Of a stretch of DNA of 64,000 nt, positions 1-8,344 are shown one piece after another; within the stretch, counting starts at the first letter, position 1; each line of letters opens with the position of its first letter. The notes beneath the pieces were generated by a model. That model did no database searches, was not told where the DNA came from, and saw nothing but the letters and a program-made list of their open reading frames with translations. Source of the DNA: Burkholderiaceae bacterium (lineage in GTDB: Bacteria; Pseudomonadota; Gammaproteobacteria; Burkholderiales; Burkholderiaceae_D); contig SCTK01000019.1 of NCBI GenBank assembly GCA_004298905.1, positions 62,001 to 126,000 of the forward strand, in the 5' to 3' direction. The translations under genes and the position numbers were made by a program.

Positions 1-1
1 T

Positions 2-349
2 GGCGCACCGACTTCATCGACGCTGATTGCAGACGTCACTTGCAAGATCCTGCCGCAACTGTTTGCGCGCGGCCCGGATGCTGGCGGCCTCTATCATCTG
101 ACTGCACGCGGACAAACGAGTTGGCATGGTTATGCCGAAGCGATTCTGGAGGCACTGCGGCAATCACGGCCGCACGCTCATGTCGCGACACTGACGGCGG
201 TGAGTGGCACCACTTACCCTACCGCCGCAACGCGCCCGGCAAATTCGCAACTCGACACCAGCAAGCTCCGCCAACACTTTGGTATTGCGCTGCCGGATTG
301 GAAGACCGGCGTGCTGGAATGTTTGTCCGAACTCGGCCTGCGCAAATAA
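2..349 (+). CDS. rfbD: dTDP-4-dehydrorhamnose reductase, C-terminal part
   Basis: The frame is open from the left edge, so only the last 115 residues are present. RfbD reduces dTDP-4-keto-L-rhamnose to dTDP-L-rhamnose in the cytoplasm, the last step of the rhamnose donor pathway for O-antigen or exopolysaccharide. The visible part has features typical of the family's C-terminus: GLYHLTARGQTSWHGYAEAI, then a TYPTAATRPANSQLDTSKL stretch and LPDWKTGVLECL just before the end. The TYPT-x-A-x-RPANS-x-LD-x-SKL segment is the recognisable RfbD signature. The catalytic N-terminal Rossmann part lies outside the window. It is followed at once by a hairpin and then by an EpsA-like regulator, which fits a polysaccharide locus to the left. 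Confidence 0.88.
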   Translation, partial: GAPTSSTLIADVTCKILPQLFARGPDAGGLYHLTARGQTSWHGYAEAILEALRQSRPHAHVATLTAVSGTTYPTAATRPANSQLDTSKLRQHFGIALPDWKTGVLECLSELGLRK

Positions 350-353
350 AAAG

Positions 354-381
354 GGCAGGCTGACGTTGCCATCAGCCTGCC
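354..381 (+). terminator. Hairpin behind rfbD
   Basis: GGCAGGCTGA and TCAGCCTGCC form a perfect 10-bp stem around an 8-nt loop, starting 4 nt after the rfbD stop codon. There is no T-run on the plus strand. On the minus strand the stem is followed by CTTTTTATTT, so it would act best for minus-strand transcripts. Its position still suggests it ends the rfbD operon. Confidence 0.6.
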
Positions 382-534
382 GCAGCGCTACCGGTAAGTT
401 GCCGGGAAAACAACTTGCCTACCTTCAAACTTCAGTCTGTCACATGCTTCGGCCCACAAGCCAACCGCATCACGAGGTCCAGGTGGAGATTAGAGCAATC
501 ACCAGGAAGTGGCATTATTCCCGTTTCGATACCC

Positions 535-577
535 GGCTGAAATAGTCCTTTCAGCCCATCCGAATGGACTATTGACA
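535..577 (+). promoter_or_regulatory. Nested inverted repeats and a -35 box before the LuxR gene
   Basis: Two short perfect inverted repeats overlap here: GGCTGAAA/TTTCAGCC (535-542, 549-556) and AATAGTCC/GGACTATT (541-548, 566-573). A consensus -35 box TTGACA (572-577) follows directly. No good -10 box is seen at 16-18 nt spacing. This is the only structure noticed in the gap 382-628 and would suit a regulator-controlled promoter of the downstream gene. Confidence 0.35.
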
Positions 578-628
578 GACTGCGGCAAACATGCGATCTA
601 GGTAGCTGCCTGATTGTTTGCCGAGACG

Positions 629-1396
629 ATGCGATCCGATCCAATCCTGAATGCCCTGTGCCGGCTGGCCAAGGCGACCACGACAGAAACTCTCAACGAA
701 AGTCTGGAGCAATCCCTCCTCCCCTTGTTGCAACCTTCCTCGCTCGTGCTGGCCTGGGGACGCCGTGCGCCGCACTTCACCATGGCGCCGGTCTATGCCA
801 GTGCCGGTTTTCCAGAAGGCTTGTTGCACAGTTTCCGCATCACCGACCCCTTCTTTGCCATCCCCCTGCTGGACAGTCTGAATGTCGATGAACCCCCACG
901 TCATGCGCAAATAAGCCACCTCGTTCAGGAAGAACACAAACTGTGGTGGGGAATCTTCAAGCAAAAGGGTTTCGAGAAACTCTATGTGGCGGGCAGCACC
1001 GATCTGCGCAGCAAGTATCTGACCTATCTGTGCGCGACCGATATTCAGCTGAACCACGATCTCAGTGCTGATGCCGTCTGCGATCTGCTGGGCGTCCTCA
1101 CCCCCGTGCTGCATGACACACTGGGACGTATCCGCCGCGAAAAGAAACGCTTGAAAGAAAAACGCGGTGATACTTTGCTAAGCCCGCGCGAACAGGAGAT
1201 TCTGGGCTGGGTGAGAAAGGGAAAAACGAATGCCGAAATCTCCGCCATTCTCGGCATCTCATTCCCCACCATCAAGAATCACGTGCAGAACATCATCAAC
1301 AAACTGAATGTGAGCAATCGTGCAGCAGCGGTCGACAAGGCCTTTGGCCCCAGCGATGAGACAACGATGTTGAATACGTGGATGGCGCAGGACTGA
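629..1396 (+). CDS. LuxR-family transcriptional regulator, EpsA-like
   Basis: A 255-residue protein with an N-terminal sensory-like region (about 1-180) and a C-terminal LuxR helix-turn-helix (about 185-245). The HTH shows LSPREQEILGWVRKGKTNAE, then ISFPTIKNHVQNII and a final KLNVSNRAAAV. The N-terminus does not look like a homoserine-lactone binding domain. The overall length and an LVLAWGRR stretch near residue 45 resemble the EpsA regulators found beside exopolysaccharide/PEP-CTERM loci, which fits rfbD upstream. That assignment is from memory of the family. An in-frame TTG at 614 would add five residues; I prefer the ATG at 629, though neither has a strong ribosome binding site. Confidence 0.7.
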   Translation: MRSDPILNALCRLAKATTTETLNESLEQSLLPLLQPSSLVLAWGRRAPHFTMAPVYASAGFPEGLLHSFRITDPFFAIPLLDSLNVDEPPRHAQISHLVQEEHKLWWGIFKQKGFEKLYVAGSTDLRSKYLTYLCATDIQLNHDLSADAVCDLLGVLTPVLHDTLGRIRREKKRLKEKRGDTLLSPREQEILGWVRKGKTNAEISAILGISFPTIKNHVQNIINKLNVSNRAAAVDKAFGPSDETTMLNTWMAQD

Positions 1397-1427
1397 GGGA
1401 GTTCTAAACAAGATTGCGTTTTGGCTC

Positions 1428-1479
1428 TGCATTGCCAATCGACTAAGTGCGCAAACAACGCGCACAAAGTCGTTGGTTA
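1428..1479. repeat. 52-bp REP-like palindromic repeat, copy A
   Basis: This segment and 35088-35139 align over 52 nt without gaps, with roughly 80 percent identity. Both contain the arms CGACTAAG and AAGTCG flanking an inner stem. The inner stem differs between copies but still pairs (GTGCGC/GCGCAC here, GCGCT/AGCGC in copy B). Both copies lie just downstream of a plus-strand gene. Confidence 0.6.
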
Positions 1480-1586
1480 TCGCGAGCAGCCGCAGGCGGG
1501 CAAGCGCACGTGATACTGAACAAGAATTTATGCACGTCCAGTTGGCACAAGTGTGCGCAGGTTTTTCTTGATCAGTACTGAATTGA

Positions 1587-1607
1587 AGCGGCGCACACTG
1601 CGCCGCT
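1587..1607 (-). terminator. Hairpin downstream of tRNA-Pro
   Basis: AGCGGCGCA and TGCGCCGCT form a perfect 9-bp stem with a 3-nt loop, 11 nt beyond the encoded CCA end of the minus-strand tRNA. The T-run is weak (TTCAATTC), so this may be a processing or weak termination hairpin. Confidence 0.5.
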
Positions 1608-1618
1608 GGAAGAAAAAC

Positions 1619-1695
1619 TGGTCGGAGTACAAGGATTCGAACCTTGGACCCCCTGGTCCCAAACCAGGTGCGCTACCGGGCTGCGCCACACTCCG
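1619..1695 (-). tRNA. tRNA-Pro (anticodon UGG)
   Basis: The minus strand folds into a full cloverleaf of 77 nt. The acceptor stem is CGGAGTG/TACTCCG with one G-T pair, the D arm contains GCGCAGCCCGGTAGCGC, and the anticodon stem CCTGG/CCAGG encloses the loop TTTGGGA. The anticodon TGG corresponds to plus positions 1659-1661. The T arm contains GGTTCGAATCC, and the 3' CCA is encoded at 1621-1619. It reads CCN proline codons, mainly CCA and CCG. No integrase gene or att duplication was seen beside it. Confidence 0.96.
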
Positions 1696-1807
1696 AGGGG
1701 CCGGATTATAACCGAGCCGGCCAGTGAGGGTCAATGTGAAAGCCTTTTATCACCCTCCATATCACCGCCCACCGACGTAGTTTATTTTAGGCTTGGAGCG
1801 CACAAAA

Positions 1808-2761
1808 TCAAGCCCGTGCACTTGTTTCCGGGTCGATTGGCTGCGGCCAGTCCAGGGTGCGTGTACTGGAAAAATAATGCGCGGCGCCGGTCAGCGGATC
1901 TCGAAATGCGATCGCCCGCGCCAGCAGCTGCAAGGGCTGGGAAACATCATCCGCCTTGCACGGCAATGCCACCGGATAAAAAGCATCGTTGAGAATCGGC
2001 AGACCCAGCGCCGCCATATGCACGCGCAGTTGATGTTGCTTGCCGGTGTGCGGTTGCAAACGATACAAGCTCACCGCGCCGCGCTGTTCCAGCAATTCAA
2101 TCAGCGTTTCCGTATTGGCTGTCCCCGGCACTTCCTGCATGCGGAAAAACGGCGTACCGGGTACCAGACGGCTGCGATAAGTCAGCGGCAGCGCGAGATC
2201 GGTGCGCGTCGCGGCCAGCGCTTCATACACCTTGGTCACCTTGCGTTGCTGAAACAGGGTCTGATAGGCACCCCGCGTCGCCGGGTTATGGGAAAAAATG
2301 ACCACGCCCGCCGTTTCGCGGTCGATGCGATGAATCGGCGTCAGATGTTCCAGACCCGTGCTCTTTCTCAAACGCACCAGCAGAGTCTGCTGCAAAAAAC
2401 GTCCCGACGGAATCACGGGCAGAAAATGCGGCTTGTCAGCCACCAGAAGATGCGCATCCTGATACAGAATGCGCTCGGCAAAGGGAATCGGCGTTTCGTG
2501 CGCCAGGCTGCGGTAATAAAAAATGCAATCGCCCCGACGCACCGGACTATCGGGCTGCAAGCGTGTCCCGGCAGCATCGACCACCTCGCCCTGGCGCATG
2601 CGTTCCAGCCAGACAGTGGGTTCGATATGTGGAAATTGCGTTTGCAGAAAGGCCAGCAGATTGGGCCAGTGACCTTCCGGCAACCAGATGTAGCTGGCAG
2701 CCACACCATCGCGCGGCGGCAGCGGTGAGGACGGCGAACCCGCCACTGCCGGGTCAGCCAA
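1808..2761 (-). CDS. RluA-family RNA pseudouridine synthase
   Basis: The protein isomerises uridine to pseudouridine in rRNA or tRNA. The catalytic-aspartate motif is HRIDRETAGVVIFSH (about residues 165-180), followed later by the family motif LQPHTGKQHQLRVHMAALGL and LLARAIAFRDPLTG near the end. No separate S4 domain is evident at the N-terminus. The frame is open back into pstB, with an ATG at 2845. Since pstB ends at 2769, I place the start at the TTG at 2761; a GTG at 2746 is the alternative. It follows pstB with almost no gap and may be transcribed with the pst operon. The exact RNA target cannot be read from the sequence. Confidence 0.85.
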   Translation of the reverse strand: MADPAVAGSPSSPLPPRDGVAASYIWLPEGHWPNLLAFLQTQFPHIEPTVWLERMRQGEVVDAAGTRLQPDSPVRRGDCIFYYRSLAHETPIPFAERILYQDAHLLVADKPHFLPVIPSGRFLQQTLLVRLRKSTGLEHLTPIHRIDRETAGVVIFSHNPATRGAYQTLFQQRKVTKVYEALAATRTDLALPLTYRSRLVPGTPFFRMQEVPGTANTETLIELLEQRGAVSLYRLQPHTGKQHQLRVHMAALGLPILNDAFYPVALPCKADDVSQPLQLLARAIAFRDPLTGAAHYFSSTRTLDWPQPIDPETSARA

Positions 2762-2768
2762 AGTCGTA

Positions 2769-3548
2769 TCAGCCGAAACGGCCGGTAATGTAGTCTTCCG
2801 TTTCCTTGCGGCTGGGCTTGATGAACAGTTGTTCGGTATCGCCAAATTCGATCAATTCGCCCAGGTACATGTAAGCCGTGTAATCGGAAACGCGTGCCGC
2901 CTGCTGCATATTGTGCGTCACGATGACCACCGTGTAATCGGACTTGAGTTCGTGGATCAACTCTTCGATCTTGGCAGTGGACAGCGGATCGAGCGCGGAA
3001 CACGGTTCGTCGAGCAGCAGCACTTCCGGCTTGATGGCGATGCCGCGCGCGATGCACAGACGCTGCTGCTGACCACCGGACAAACCGTAACCGCTCTGAT
3101 TGAGCTTGTCCTTGACCTCATTCCACAGCGCCGCCTTGGTCAGCGCCCATTCGATGCGCTCGGCCATTTCGGCCTTGGACAGATTTTCAAACAAGCGCAC
3201 ACCAAAGGCGATGTTGTCGTAGATAGACATCGGGAACGGTGTCGGCTTCTGGAACACCATGCCGATCTTGGCGCGAATCAGCGAAATATCTTTCTTCGAT
3301 GTCAGCAGGTTTTCGCCGCCCATCACGATCTCGCCCTCGGCGCGTTGTTCCGGGTATAACTCAAACATGCGATTGAACGTGCGCAGCAAGGTAGATTTTC
3401 CGCAACCCGACGGGCCGATGAAAGCCGTCACCATGCGCTCGGGAATATCCAGCGTGACATTCTTCAAGGCATGAAATTTACCGTAGTAGAAATTCAGGTC
3501 GTTGACCTTGAGCTTGATCTGGGGTGTCGTTTCGTTAAGCATGCTCAT
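2769..3548 (-). CDS. pstB: Phosphate ABC transporter ATP-binding protein
   Basis: PstB hydrolyses ATP on the cytoplasmic face to drive phosphate uptake through PstA and PstC. The 259-residue protein has Walker [17 protein letters not shown] (about 45-60), the Q-loop region [19 protein letters not shown] typical of PstB, the ABC signature [13 protein letters not shown] (about 155) and Walker [14 protein letters not shown] with the switch histidine in [14 protein letters not shown] lies 4 nt before the ATG at 3548. It is the last pst gene here, 11 nt after pstA. The usual partner phoU is not next to it; a pseudouridine synthase follows instead. Confidence 0.97.
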   Translation of the reverse strand: MSMLNETTPQIKLKVNDLNFYYGKFHALKNVTLDIPERMVTAFIGPSGCGKSTLLRTFNRMFELYPEQRAEGEIVMGGENLLTSKKDISLIRAKIGMVFQKPTPFPMSIYDNIAFGVRLFENLSKAEMAERIEWALTKAALWNEVKDKLNQSGYGLSGGQQQRLCIARGIAIKPEVLLLDEPCSALDPLSTAKIEELIHELKSDYTVVIVTHNMQQAARVSDYTAYMYLGELIEFGDTEQLFIKPSRKETEDYITGRFG

Positions 3549-3559
3549 TCAACCCTTAG

Positions 3560-4423
3560 TTAACCTTTTTGTTTCGAGAACATCGAGCGGGCAAAGATAT
3601 TGATGCCCAGCACCAGCAAGGTAATCAGTGCGGCCCCACCCCACGCGAGCCGATGCCAGTCTGCATAGGGACTCATGGCGAACTGGAAAATCACCACCGG
3701 CAGATTGGCCATCGGCCCGTTCATGTTCGCCGACCAGAATTGATTGTTCAAGGCCGTGAAGAGCAGCGGCGCTGTCTCACCGGCGATGCGCGCCACCGCC
3801 AGCAACAGGCCGGTCAGGATCCCGGCGCGGGCGGCGCGATAGCAAATCATCACCACCATTTTCCACTGCGGGCAACCGAGCGCCACCGCCGCTTCGCGCA
3901 GGCTGTTGGGCACGAGACGGAGCATGTCATCGGTCGTGCGCACGACCACCGGCACCACGATCAATGCCAGCGCGAATGCGCCCGCCCAGCCGGAGAAGTG
4001 GCCCACTTTCGCCACGTACACGGAATAGACAAACAAGCCGATGACAATCGACGGCGCGGAAAGCAACACATCGTTGATGAAGCGTGTCGCCGGCGCCAGC
4101 CAGCCACGGCGTCCGTATTCGGCCAGATAAGTGCCCGCCAGAATACCGACCGGCGTACCCATCAGCGTGCCTATACCCGCCATCATCACGCTACCGAAAA
4201 TGGCATTGGACAAACCGCCATCGCTGCCCGGTGGTGGCGTCATGGCATAGAACAGGCTGGGGCGAATCAGGGCCTCAAATCCTTCAAACAACAAGATCGA
4301 CAGAATCCAGACCAACCAGAACAAACCAAAAATCAGGGCCAGTGTTGACAGCACCAGCATGACGGCGTTACGGCGGCGGCGACGACGGTAGATCGGATTG
4401 CTCATGGCAATGCGGTCGTCCAT
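3560..4423 (-). CDS. pstA: Phosphate ABC transporter permease PstA
   Basis: One of the two inner-membrane permease subunits of the high-affinity phosphate transporter. The 287-residue protein begins with the basic cytoplasmic stretch YRRRRRRN, then a long hydrophobic segment (about 20-45) and five further membrane segments. The permease EAA-like loop is [18 protein letters not shown] (about 180-197). The ATG at 4423 starts one base after the pstC stop (TGATATG) and has AAGGAG six bases upstream, supporting translational coupling to pstC. Length is normal for PstA. Confidence 0.96.
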   Translation of the reverse strand: MDDRIAMSNPIYRRRRRRNAVMLVLSTLALIFGLFWLVWILSILLFEGFEALIRPSLFYAMTPPPGSDGGLSNAIFGSVMMAGIGTLMGTPVGILAGTYLAEYGRRGWLAPATRFINDVLLSAPSIVIGLFVYSVYVAKVGHFSGWAGAFALALIVVPVVVRTTDDMLRLVPNSLREAAVALGCPQWKMVVMICYRAARAGILTGLLLAVARIAGETAPLLFTALNNQFWSANMNGPMANLPVVIFQFAMSPYADWHRLAWGGAALITLLVLGINIFARSMFSKQKG

Positions 4424-4424
4424 A

Positions 4425-5495
4425 TCAGCTCCTTGCGCCTTCCTGCCGCGCCAGTCGGAGCAGCAGCAACTTGGAAGCTGCCAGCACCACGGTCGTGATC
4501 AAGAACAGAATCAGACCCAGCTCGATCAACGACGAGGTATACAAATCGCCCACCGCTTCAGTAAATTCGTTCGCCAGCGCCGATGCAATGCTGTTACCGG
4601 GCGCCAGCAACGAGCGGTTCAACTCATGCGCATTGCCAATTACAAATGTCACCGCCATGGTTTCGCCGAGCGCGCGGCCCAGACCGAGCATGACACCACC
4701 GACCACGCCGATGCGGGTATAGGGCAGCACCACTTTCCACACCACTTCCCAGGTCGTCGAGCCCAGACCGTAGGCGGACTCTTTCAACAATACCGGTACC
4801 AGTTCAAACACATCGCGCATCACGGCGGTGATGAAAGGGATGACCATGATGGCAAGAATGATCCCTGCCGCCAGCACACCAATGCCCAGAGGTGGCCCGG
4901 CAAACAAACCGCCAACCACGGGCAGCTTGCCCAGGGTCTTGATCAGGAAGGGTTGTACGTAATGTTGAAACAGCGGCGCAAATACAAACAGCCCCCACAT
5001 GCCATAGATGATCGAAGGAATGGCCGCCAGCATTTCAATGGCCGTGCCCAGCGGGCGCTTGAGCCAGGCCGGAGACAGCTCGGTTAGAAACAAGGCGATG
5101 CCGAAACTCACCGGCAGTGCAATCAGCAGCGCAATGGCCGATGTCACCAAGGTGCCGACGATAGGCACCCAGGCGCCGAAATCCTCTTCCACCGGATCCC
5201 AGTTGTCGTGCCAGAGAAACTCAATCCCGAATTTGTGCAGCGACGGCAGGCTGCCATGCACCAGCGAAATCAGGATGGCAATCAGAATGCTGAAAACGAG
5301 AAAGGTAAAGAAACGCGTGACGTAGCGAAACAAGGCGTCATAGAGCGCATTTCTGGTTTTTTTCATTGGCGCACCACTCGATCCTGATCTCGTTTTTGAC
5401 TCTGACTCTGTTCTGGACTCAATCAATTCCCCCAGTTCTGCAACCGCGCTGCCTGGAAATTCCGGAGAAATTATATGGGTTTGAGCGGGCGTCAT
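4425..5495 (-). CDS. pstC: Phosphate ABC transporter permease PstC
   Basis: Second permease subunit of the Pst transporter, with about six membrane helices and the conserved loop [21 protein letters not shown] start it at the ATG at 5495 ([10 protein letters not shown]), which has AGG eight bases upstream and gives 356 residues. The ATG at 5366 ([10 protein letters not shown]) gives a core-length protein of 313 residues and is a real alternative. The frame is open to 5561, but that would place the start inside the terminator behind pstS, so it is unlikely. The first 43 residues of the chosen form are acidic and Ser-rich, an unusual N-terminal extension if translated. Confidence 0.93.
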   Translation of the reverse strand: MTPAQTHIISPEFPGSAVAELGELIESRTESESKTRSGSSGAPMKKTRNALYDALFRYVTRFFTFLVFSILIAILISLVHGSLPSLHKFGIEFLWHDNWDPVEEDFGAWVPIVGTLVTSAIALLIALPVSFGIALFLTELSPAWLKRPLGTAIEMLAAIPSIIYGMWGLFVFAPLFQHYVQPFLIKTLGKLPVVGGLFAGPPLGIGVLAAGIILAIMVIPFITAVMRDVFELVPVLLKESAYGLGSTTWEVVWKVVLPYTRIGVVGGVMLGLGRALGETMAVTFVIGNAHELNRSLLAPGNSIASALANEFTEAVGDLYTSSLIELGLILFLITTVVLAASKLLLLRLARQEGARS

Positions 5496-5547
5496 TTTAA
5501 CCTGTTTGAATGCGGTCACATAACCAGCGACAAGCTTGAGACGAAAA

Positions 5548-5575
5548 AAACAGGACGACATGCGCCGTCCTGTTT
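5548..5575 (-). terminator. Terminator or attenuator between pstS and pstC
   Basis: On the minus strand AAACAGGACG and CGTCCTGTTT form a 10-bp stem with an 8-nt loop, followed by a run of seven T (TTTTTTTCGTC). This is a strong intrinsic terminator directly after pstS. With partial read-through it would give more PstS than membrane subunits, as expected for a binding-protein transporter. Confidence 0.85.
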
Positions 5576-5612
5576 CTGCCTCATTCCGCTTTTCAGCGCA
5601 ATCTTGACCGCC

Positions 5613-6650
5613 TTAGTAGATCGGCTTGCCGGCTGGATCTTTCAACAGTTTTTTCCATTCGGCTTGAATCAGCTTCACCACAGAATCAGGCATGGACACG
5701 TAATCAAGCTCATCCGCCAATTTCTGACCGTGCTTGAATGACCATTCATAGAACTTCAGCACTTCCTTGCCCATTTCAGGTTTGTCCTGGATCTTGTGCA
5801 TCAGGATGAATGATGCGCCGGTGATAGGCCAGCTTTTAGCACCCGCCTGATTGGTCAGCACCAGATACATGCCCGGCGCTTTGGCCCAATCGGCATTGGA
5901 AGCTGCTGCTCTGAAACTGTCATCGTTGGGCATGACGAATTTGCCATCGGCGTTGCCCAGTGCTGCGATCGGCAGATTGTTTTGCTTGGCGTAGGCGTAC
6001 TCCACATAGCCAATCGCCCCTTCGATTTTCTGCACATAGGAAGCGACACCTTCGTTACCTTTGCCGCCCACACCCACGGGCCACTTGACCGAGCTATCGA
6101 CGCCAGGACCGTTTTTCCAATCCTCTGCGACCTGCGACAGGTAATTCACAAACAGGAAGGTCGTGCCCGAACCATCGGAACGATGCACCACGGCAATGTC
6201 GGTATCCGGCAGATTCACACCCTTGTTGATGACTACCAATGCCGGGTCATTCCATTTCTTGATCTTGCCCAGATAGATGTCTGCCAGCGCTTGACCGGTC
6301 AGTTTGATCTCGCCGGACTTGAGGCCCTTCAGGTTGATCACCGGTACCACGCCGCCCATGATGGCGGGGAATTGCATCAGCCCGGCTTCTTCCAGCTCTT
6401 CCGGTTTCAACGGCTTGTCGGAGGCGCCAAAGTCAACGGTCTTGGCCTTGATCTGCTTGATGCCGCCACCCGAACCGATCGATTGATAGTTCAGCTTGGT
6501 ACCGGTTTCCTTGTTGTAGACATCGGCCCACTTGGCATAGATCGGATAGGGAAAGGTCGCGCCAGCGCCCGTAATTTCGGCGGCTTGTACTGCGCCCATG
6601 GCGCTCAGCATCAGTGCCGAAACAGCAAATTTGTTGATCGTGAATTTCAT
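5613..6650 (-). CDS. pstS: Periplasmic phosphate-binding protein
   Basis: The secreted receptor that binds phosphate and delivers it to PstCA. A Sec signal peptide covers about residues 1-23 (MKFTINKFAVSALMLSAMGA, cleavage after VQA-A). The mature start AEITGAGATFPYPIYAKWAD is typical of PstS, as are IGSGGGIKQI, DFGASDKPL and the phosphate-contacting VVHRSDGSGTTFLF. Length (345) is normal. AGAGGA precedes the ATG by 5 nt. A near-consensus Pho box lies 50 nt upstream, and a terminator separates the gene from pstCAB. Confidence 0.97.
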   Translation of the reverse strand: MKFTINKFAVSALMLSAMGAVQAAEITGAGATFPYPIYAKWADVYNKETGTKLNYQSIGSGGGIKQIKAKTVDFGASDKPLKPEELEEAGLMQFPAIMGGVVPVINLKGLKSGEIKLTGQALADIYLGKIKKWNDPALVVINKGVNLPDTDIAVVHRSDGSGTTFLFVNYLSQVAEDWKNGPGVDSSVKWPVGVGGKGNEGVASYVQKIEGAIGYVEYAYAKQNNLPIAALGNADGKFVMPNDDSFRAAASNADWAKAPGMYLVLTNQAGAKSWPITGASFILMHKIQDKPEMGKEVLKFYEWSFKHGQKLADELDYVSMPDSVVKLIQAEWKKLLKDPAGKPIY

Positions 6651-6698
6651 CTCTTCCTCTTGGGTTGGTTACAACAGGCGGAAGTGTATTAACGGCAT

Positions 6699-6716
6699 GT
6701 GACAGGAATATGACAG
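6699..6716 (-). promoter_or_regulatory. Pho box of the pst operon
   Basis: The minus strand reads CTGTCATATTCCTGTCAC, two CTGTCA half-sites spaced 11 bp apart, matching the PhoB consensus at nearly every position. A -10-like TTAATA lies about ten bases downstream, the usual geometry for PhoB-activated promoters that lack a good -35 box. It predicts induction of pstS under phosphate limitation. Confidence 0.92.
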
Positions 6717-6746
6717 GAGCGGTATGACGATTGAAGCTCGTTGAGC

Positions 6747-6774
6747 TTGCCTTTGTTTAAACAATCATTAAAAT
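6747..6774 (+). promoter_or_regulatory. Promoter and palindromic operator of the ars operon
   Basis: TTGCCT and TAAAAT are spaced by 16 nt. The spacer begins with a perfect 12-bp palindrome TTGTTTAAACAA (6753-6764), a likely ArsR operator placed to block RNA polymerase. The -10 box ends only 9 nt before the arsR ATG, so the transcript would be leaderless or nearly so. Confidence 0.6.
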
Positions 6775-6783
6775 CTTGAAATC

Positions 6784-7107
6784 ATGAACGAAACCCAAGT
6801 CATTGCCGCCCTGGCCGCCCTCGCCCAGCAACACCGGCTGCGCGCCTATCGCGCACTGGTAGTCGCGGGAAATGAAGGCGTCACAGCGGGCATTCTGGCC
6901 GAAGCACTGGGCCTGTCGCCCGCCGCACTGTCGTTCCATTTGAAGGAACTGACCCATGCCGGGCTGATCGCCCCGGTGCAGGAAGGCCGCTTCATGCGCT
7001 ACCGCGCCAACTACGCATCGATGACTGCCTTGCTCAACTACATGACGGAAAATTGTTGCGCTGGGAAACTACAAAGCTGCGATGCTCCACATTGTTGCAA
7101 TGTTTAA
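6784..7107 (+). CDS. arsR: ArsR-family metalloregulatory repressor
   Basis: A 107-residue winged-helix repressor expected to leave its operator when arsenite binds. The recognition helix region is AEALGLSPAALSFHLKELTH (about 39-58), followed by the wing. The classical ELCVCDL metal site is absent. Instead cysteines cluster at the C-terminus (ENCCAGKLQSC and HCCNV), as in the ArsR subtype with C-terminal As(III) ligands. It heads the operon with arsC and an aquaporin. No Shine-Dalgarno is visible, and the promoter is so close that the mRNA may be leaderless. Confidence 0.88.
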   Translation: MNETQVIAALAALAQQHRLRAYRALVVAGNEGVTAGILAEALGLSPAALSFHLKELTHAGLIAPVQEGRFMRYRANYASMTALLNYMTENCCAGKLQSCDAPHCCNV

Positions 7108-7127
7108 CTCTCTCTGAACCATTCTCC

Positions 7128-7625
7128 ATGTTCTGCCCAACCAGCAACGTTCTTTTCCTCTGCACCGGCAACTCCGCCCGCAGCGTATTGGCCGAATGCG
7201 CGCTCAACCATTTCGGCGCGGGCCGCTTTCGTGCGTACAGCGCGGGCAGTCAGCCCACCGGGCGCGTCAACCCCTTCGCCATTGAAGCGCTGCAAAAAGC
7301 AGGCATCCCGGCGCAAGGCTTGCGCAGCAAAAGCTGGGATGAATTTGCCCAGGCCGATGCGCCGCACATGCACCTCATCATCACCGTGTGCGACAACGCT
7401 GCGGGCGAAGTCTGCCCGGTGTGGCCCGGCCACCCGGCCAACGCCCACTGGGGCCATCCCGATCCCGCCGCCGTCGAGGGCAGCGACGACGACAAGCGCC
7501 GCGCGTTTGAACAAACGCTGATAAACCTGACGCGCCAGATTCAATTGCTGGTCAATCTGCCCCCTGAAAAACTCGAACGCCTGAGTCTGGAAGCGGAAGC
7601 AAAATGCATCGGACAACCGTCATGA
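7128..7625 (+). CDS. arsC: Arsenate reductase, low-molecular-weight phosphatase fold
   Basis: Reduces arsenate to arsenite in the cytoplasm using a cysteine relay. The N-terminal P-loop is CTGNSARS (C-x5-R, residues 11-18), typical of the LMW-PTP-like ArsC rather than the glutaredoxin-linked class. A second conserved segment, ITVCDNAAGEVCPVWPG (about 83-99), carries the additional cysteines of the relay. The start at 7128 (MFCPTSNVLF) places the P-loop at the normal distance; an upstream ATG at 7053 would overlap arsR and adds unlikely residues. Its stop overlaps the ATG of the next gene. Confidence 0.92.
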   Translation: MFCPTSNVLFLCTGNSARSVLAECALNHFGAGRFRAYSAGSQPTGRVNPFAIEALQKAGIPAQGLRSKSWDEFAQADAPHMHLIITVCDNAAGEVCPVWPGHPANAHWGHPDPAAVEGSDDDKRRAFEQTLINLTRQIQLLVNLPPEKLERLSLEAEAKCIGQPS

Positions 7626-8290
7626 ATTCGATGCGCAAGTTTTTCGCCGAAGCCCTCGGCACCGGCGGCTTGCTTGCCGTTGTCGTCGGCTCCGGCATCA
7701 TGGCCGAGCGGCTGGCGGGCGGCAATGTCGCGCTGGCTTTGCTGGCCAATGCCCTCGCGACCGGCGCTGGTCTGTTTGTGTTGATCGTAACGCTGGCGCC
7801 CGTTTCCGGCGCGCACTTCAATCCCATCGTCTCGCTGTCAGCCTGGCGCGATGGCGCACTGAGCACGCGTGCGCTGTTTGCCACTATCACCGCGCAAATC
7901 ATCGGCGCGATTCTCGGTGTCTTACTCACGCACGCAATGTTTGAACTGCCCTTTCCGCTCTGGTCAGAAAAAGTGCGTCACGGCAGCGGCCAGTGGATCG
8001 CTGAAGCGGTTGCCAGTTTTGGTCTTGTCCTCCTGATCCTGCGTTTGCAAAAACAATCCGTGCCACTGATCGCCGCCGCCGTCGGTCTCTACATCACCGC
8101 CGCCTACTGGTTCACCGCCTCAACCTCGTTCGCCAATCCCGCCGTCACCATTGCGCGCGCCTTTTCCAACACCTTCGCCGGCATCCTGCCCGCCGATGTG
8201 CCCTACTTCATACTGGCGCAACTGGTGGGTCTGCTGCTGGCGCGCGGCGCGCACCGATTGCTGGGGCCGGTGCAGTATCAGGGGGCGTAA
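7622..8290 (+). CDS. MIP-family aquaporin/aquaglyceroporin of the ars operon
   Basis: A 222-residue membrane channel with about six helices and the two half-helix motifs of the MIP family, here HFNPIVS (about 62) and FANPAVT (about 172). The first motif is NPI instead of NPA. Its ATG overlaps the arsC stop (ATGA), so translation is coupled. In some bacteria an aquaporin (AqpS type) stands in for ArsB and lets arsenite made by ArsC flow out, which is the most likely job here since no ArsB or Acr3 gene is present nearby. Substrate selectivity is inferred from context. Confidence 0.88.
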   Translation: MNSMRKFFAEALGTGGLLAVVVGSGIMAERLAGGNVALALLANALATGAGLFVLIVTLAPVSGAHFNPIVSLSAWRDGALSTRALFATITAQIIGAILGVLLTHAMFELPFPLWSEKVRHGSGQWIAEAVASFGLVLLILRLQKQSVPLIAAAVGLYITAAYWFTASTSFANPAVTIARAFSNTFAGILPADVPYFILAQLVGLLLARGAHRLLGPVQYQGA

Positions 8291-8344
8291 AGGCTTTTGT
8301 TCTTATTGAGTAAAATCGGGCACGCTCAACCCACCGCCCCACCC

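Noticed and set aside
1619-1695. tRNA-Pro as an integration site of a genomic island
   Set aside because: No integrase gene and no partial repeat of the tRNA end was found nearby.
5496-5561. Upstream extension of PstC to the ATG at 5561
   Set aside because: It would begin inside the stem of the pstS terminator and has no ribosome binding site; the ATG at 5495 has one.
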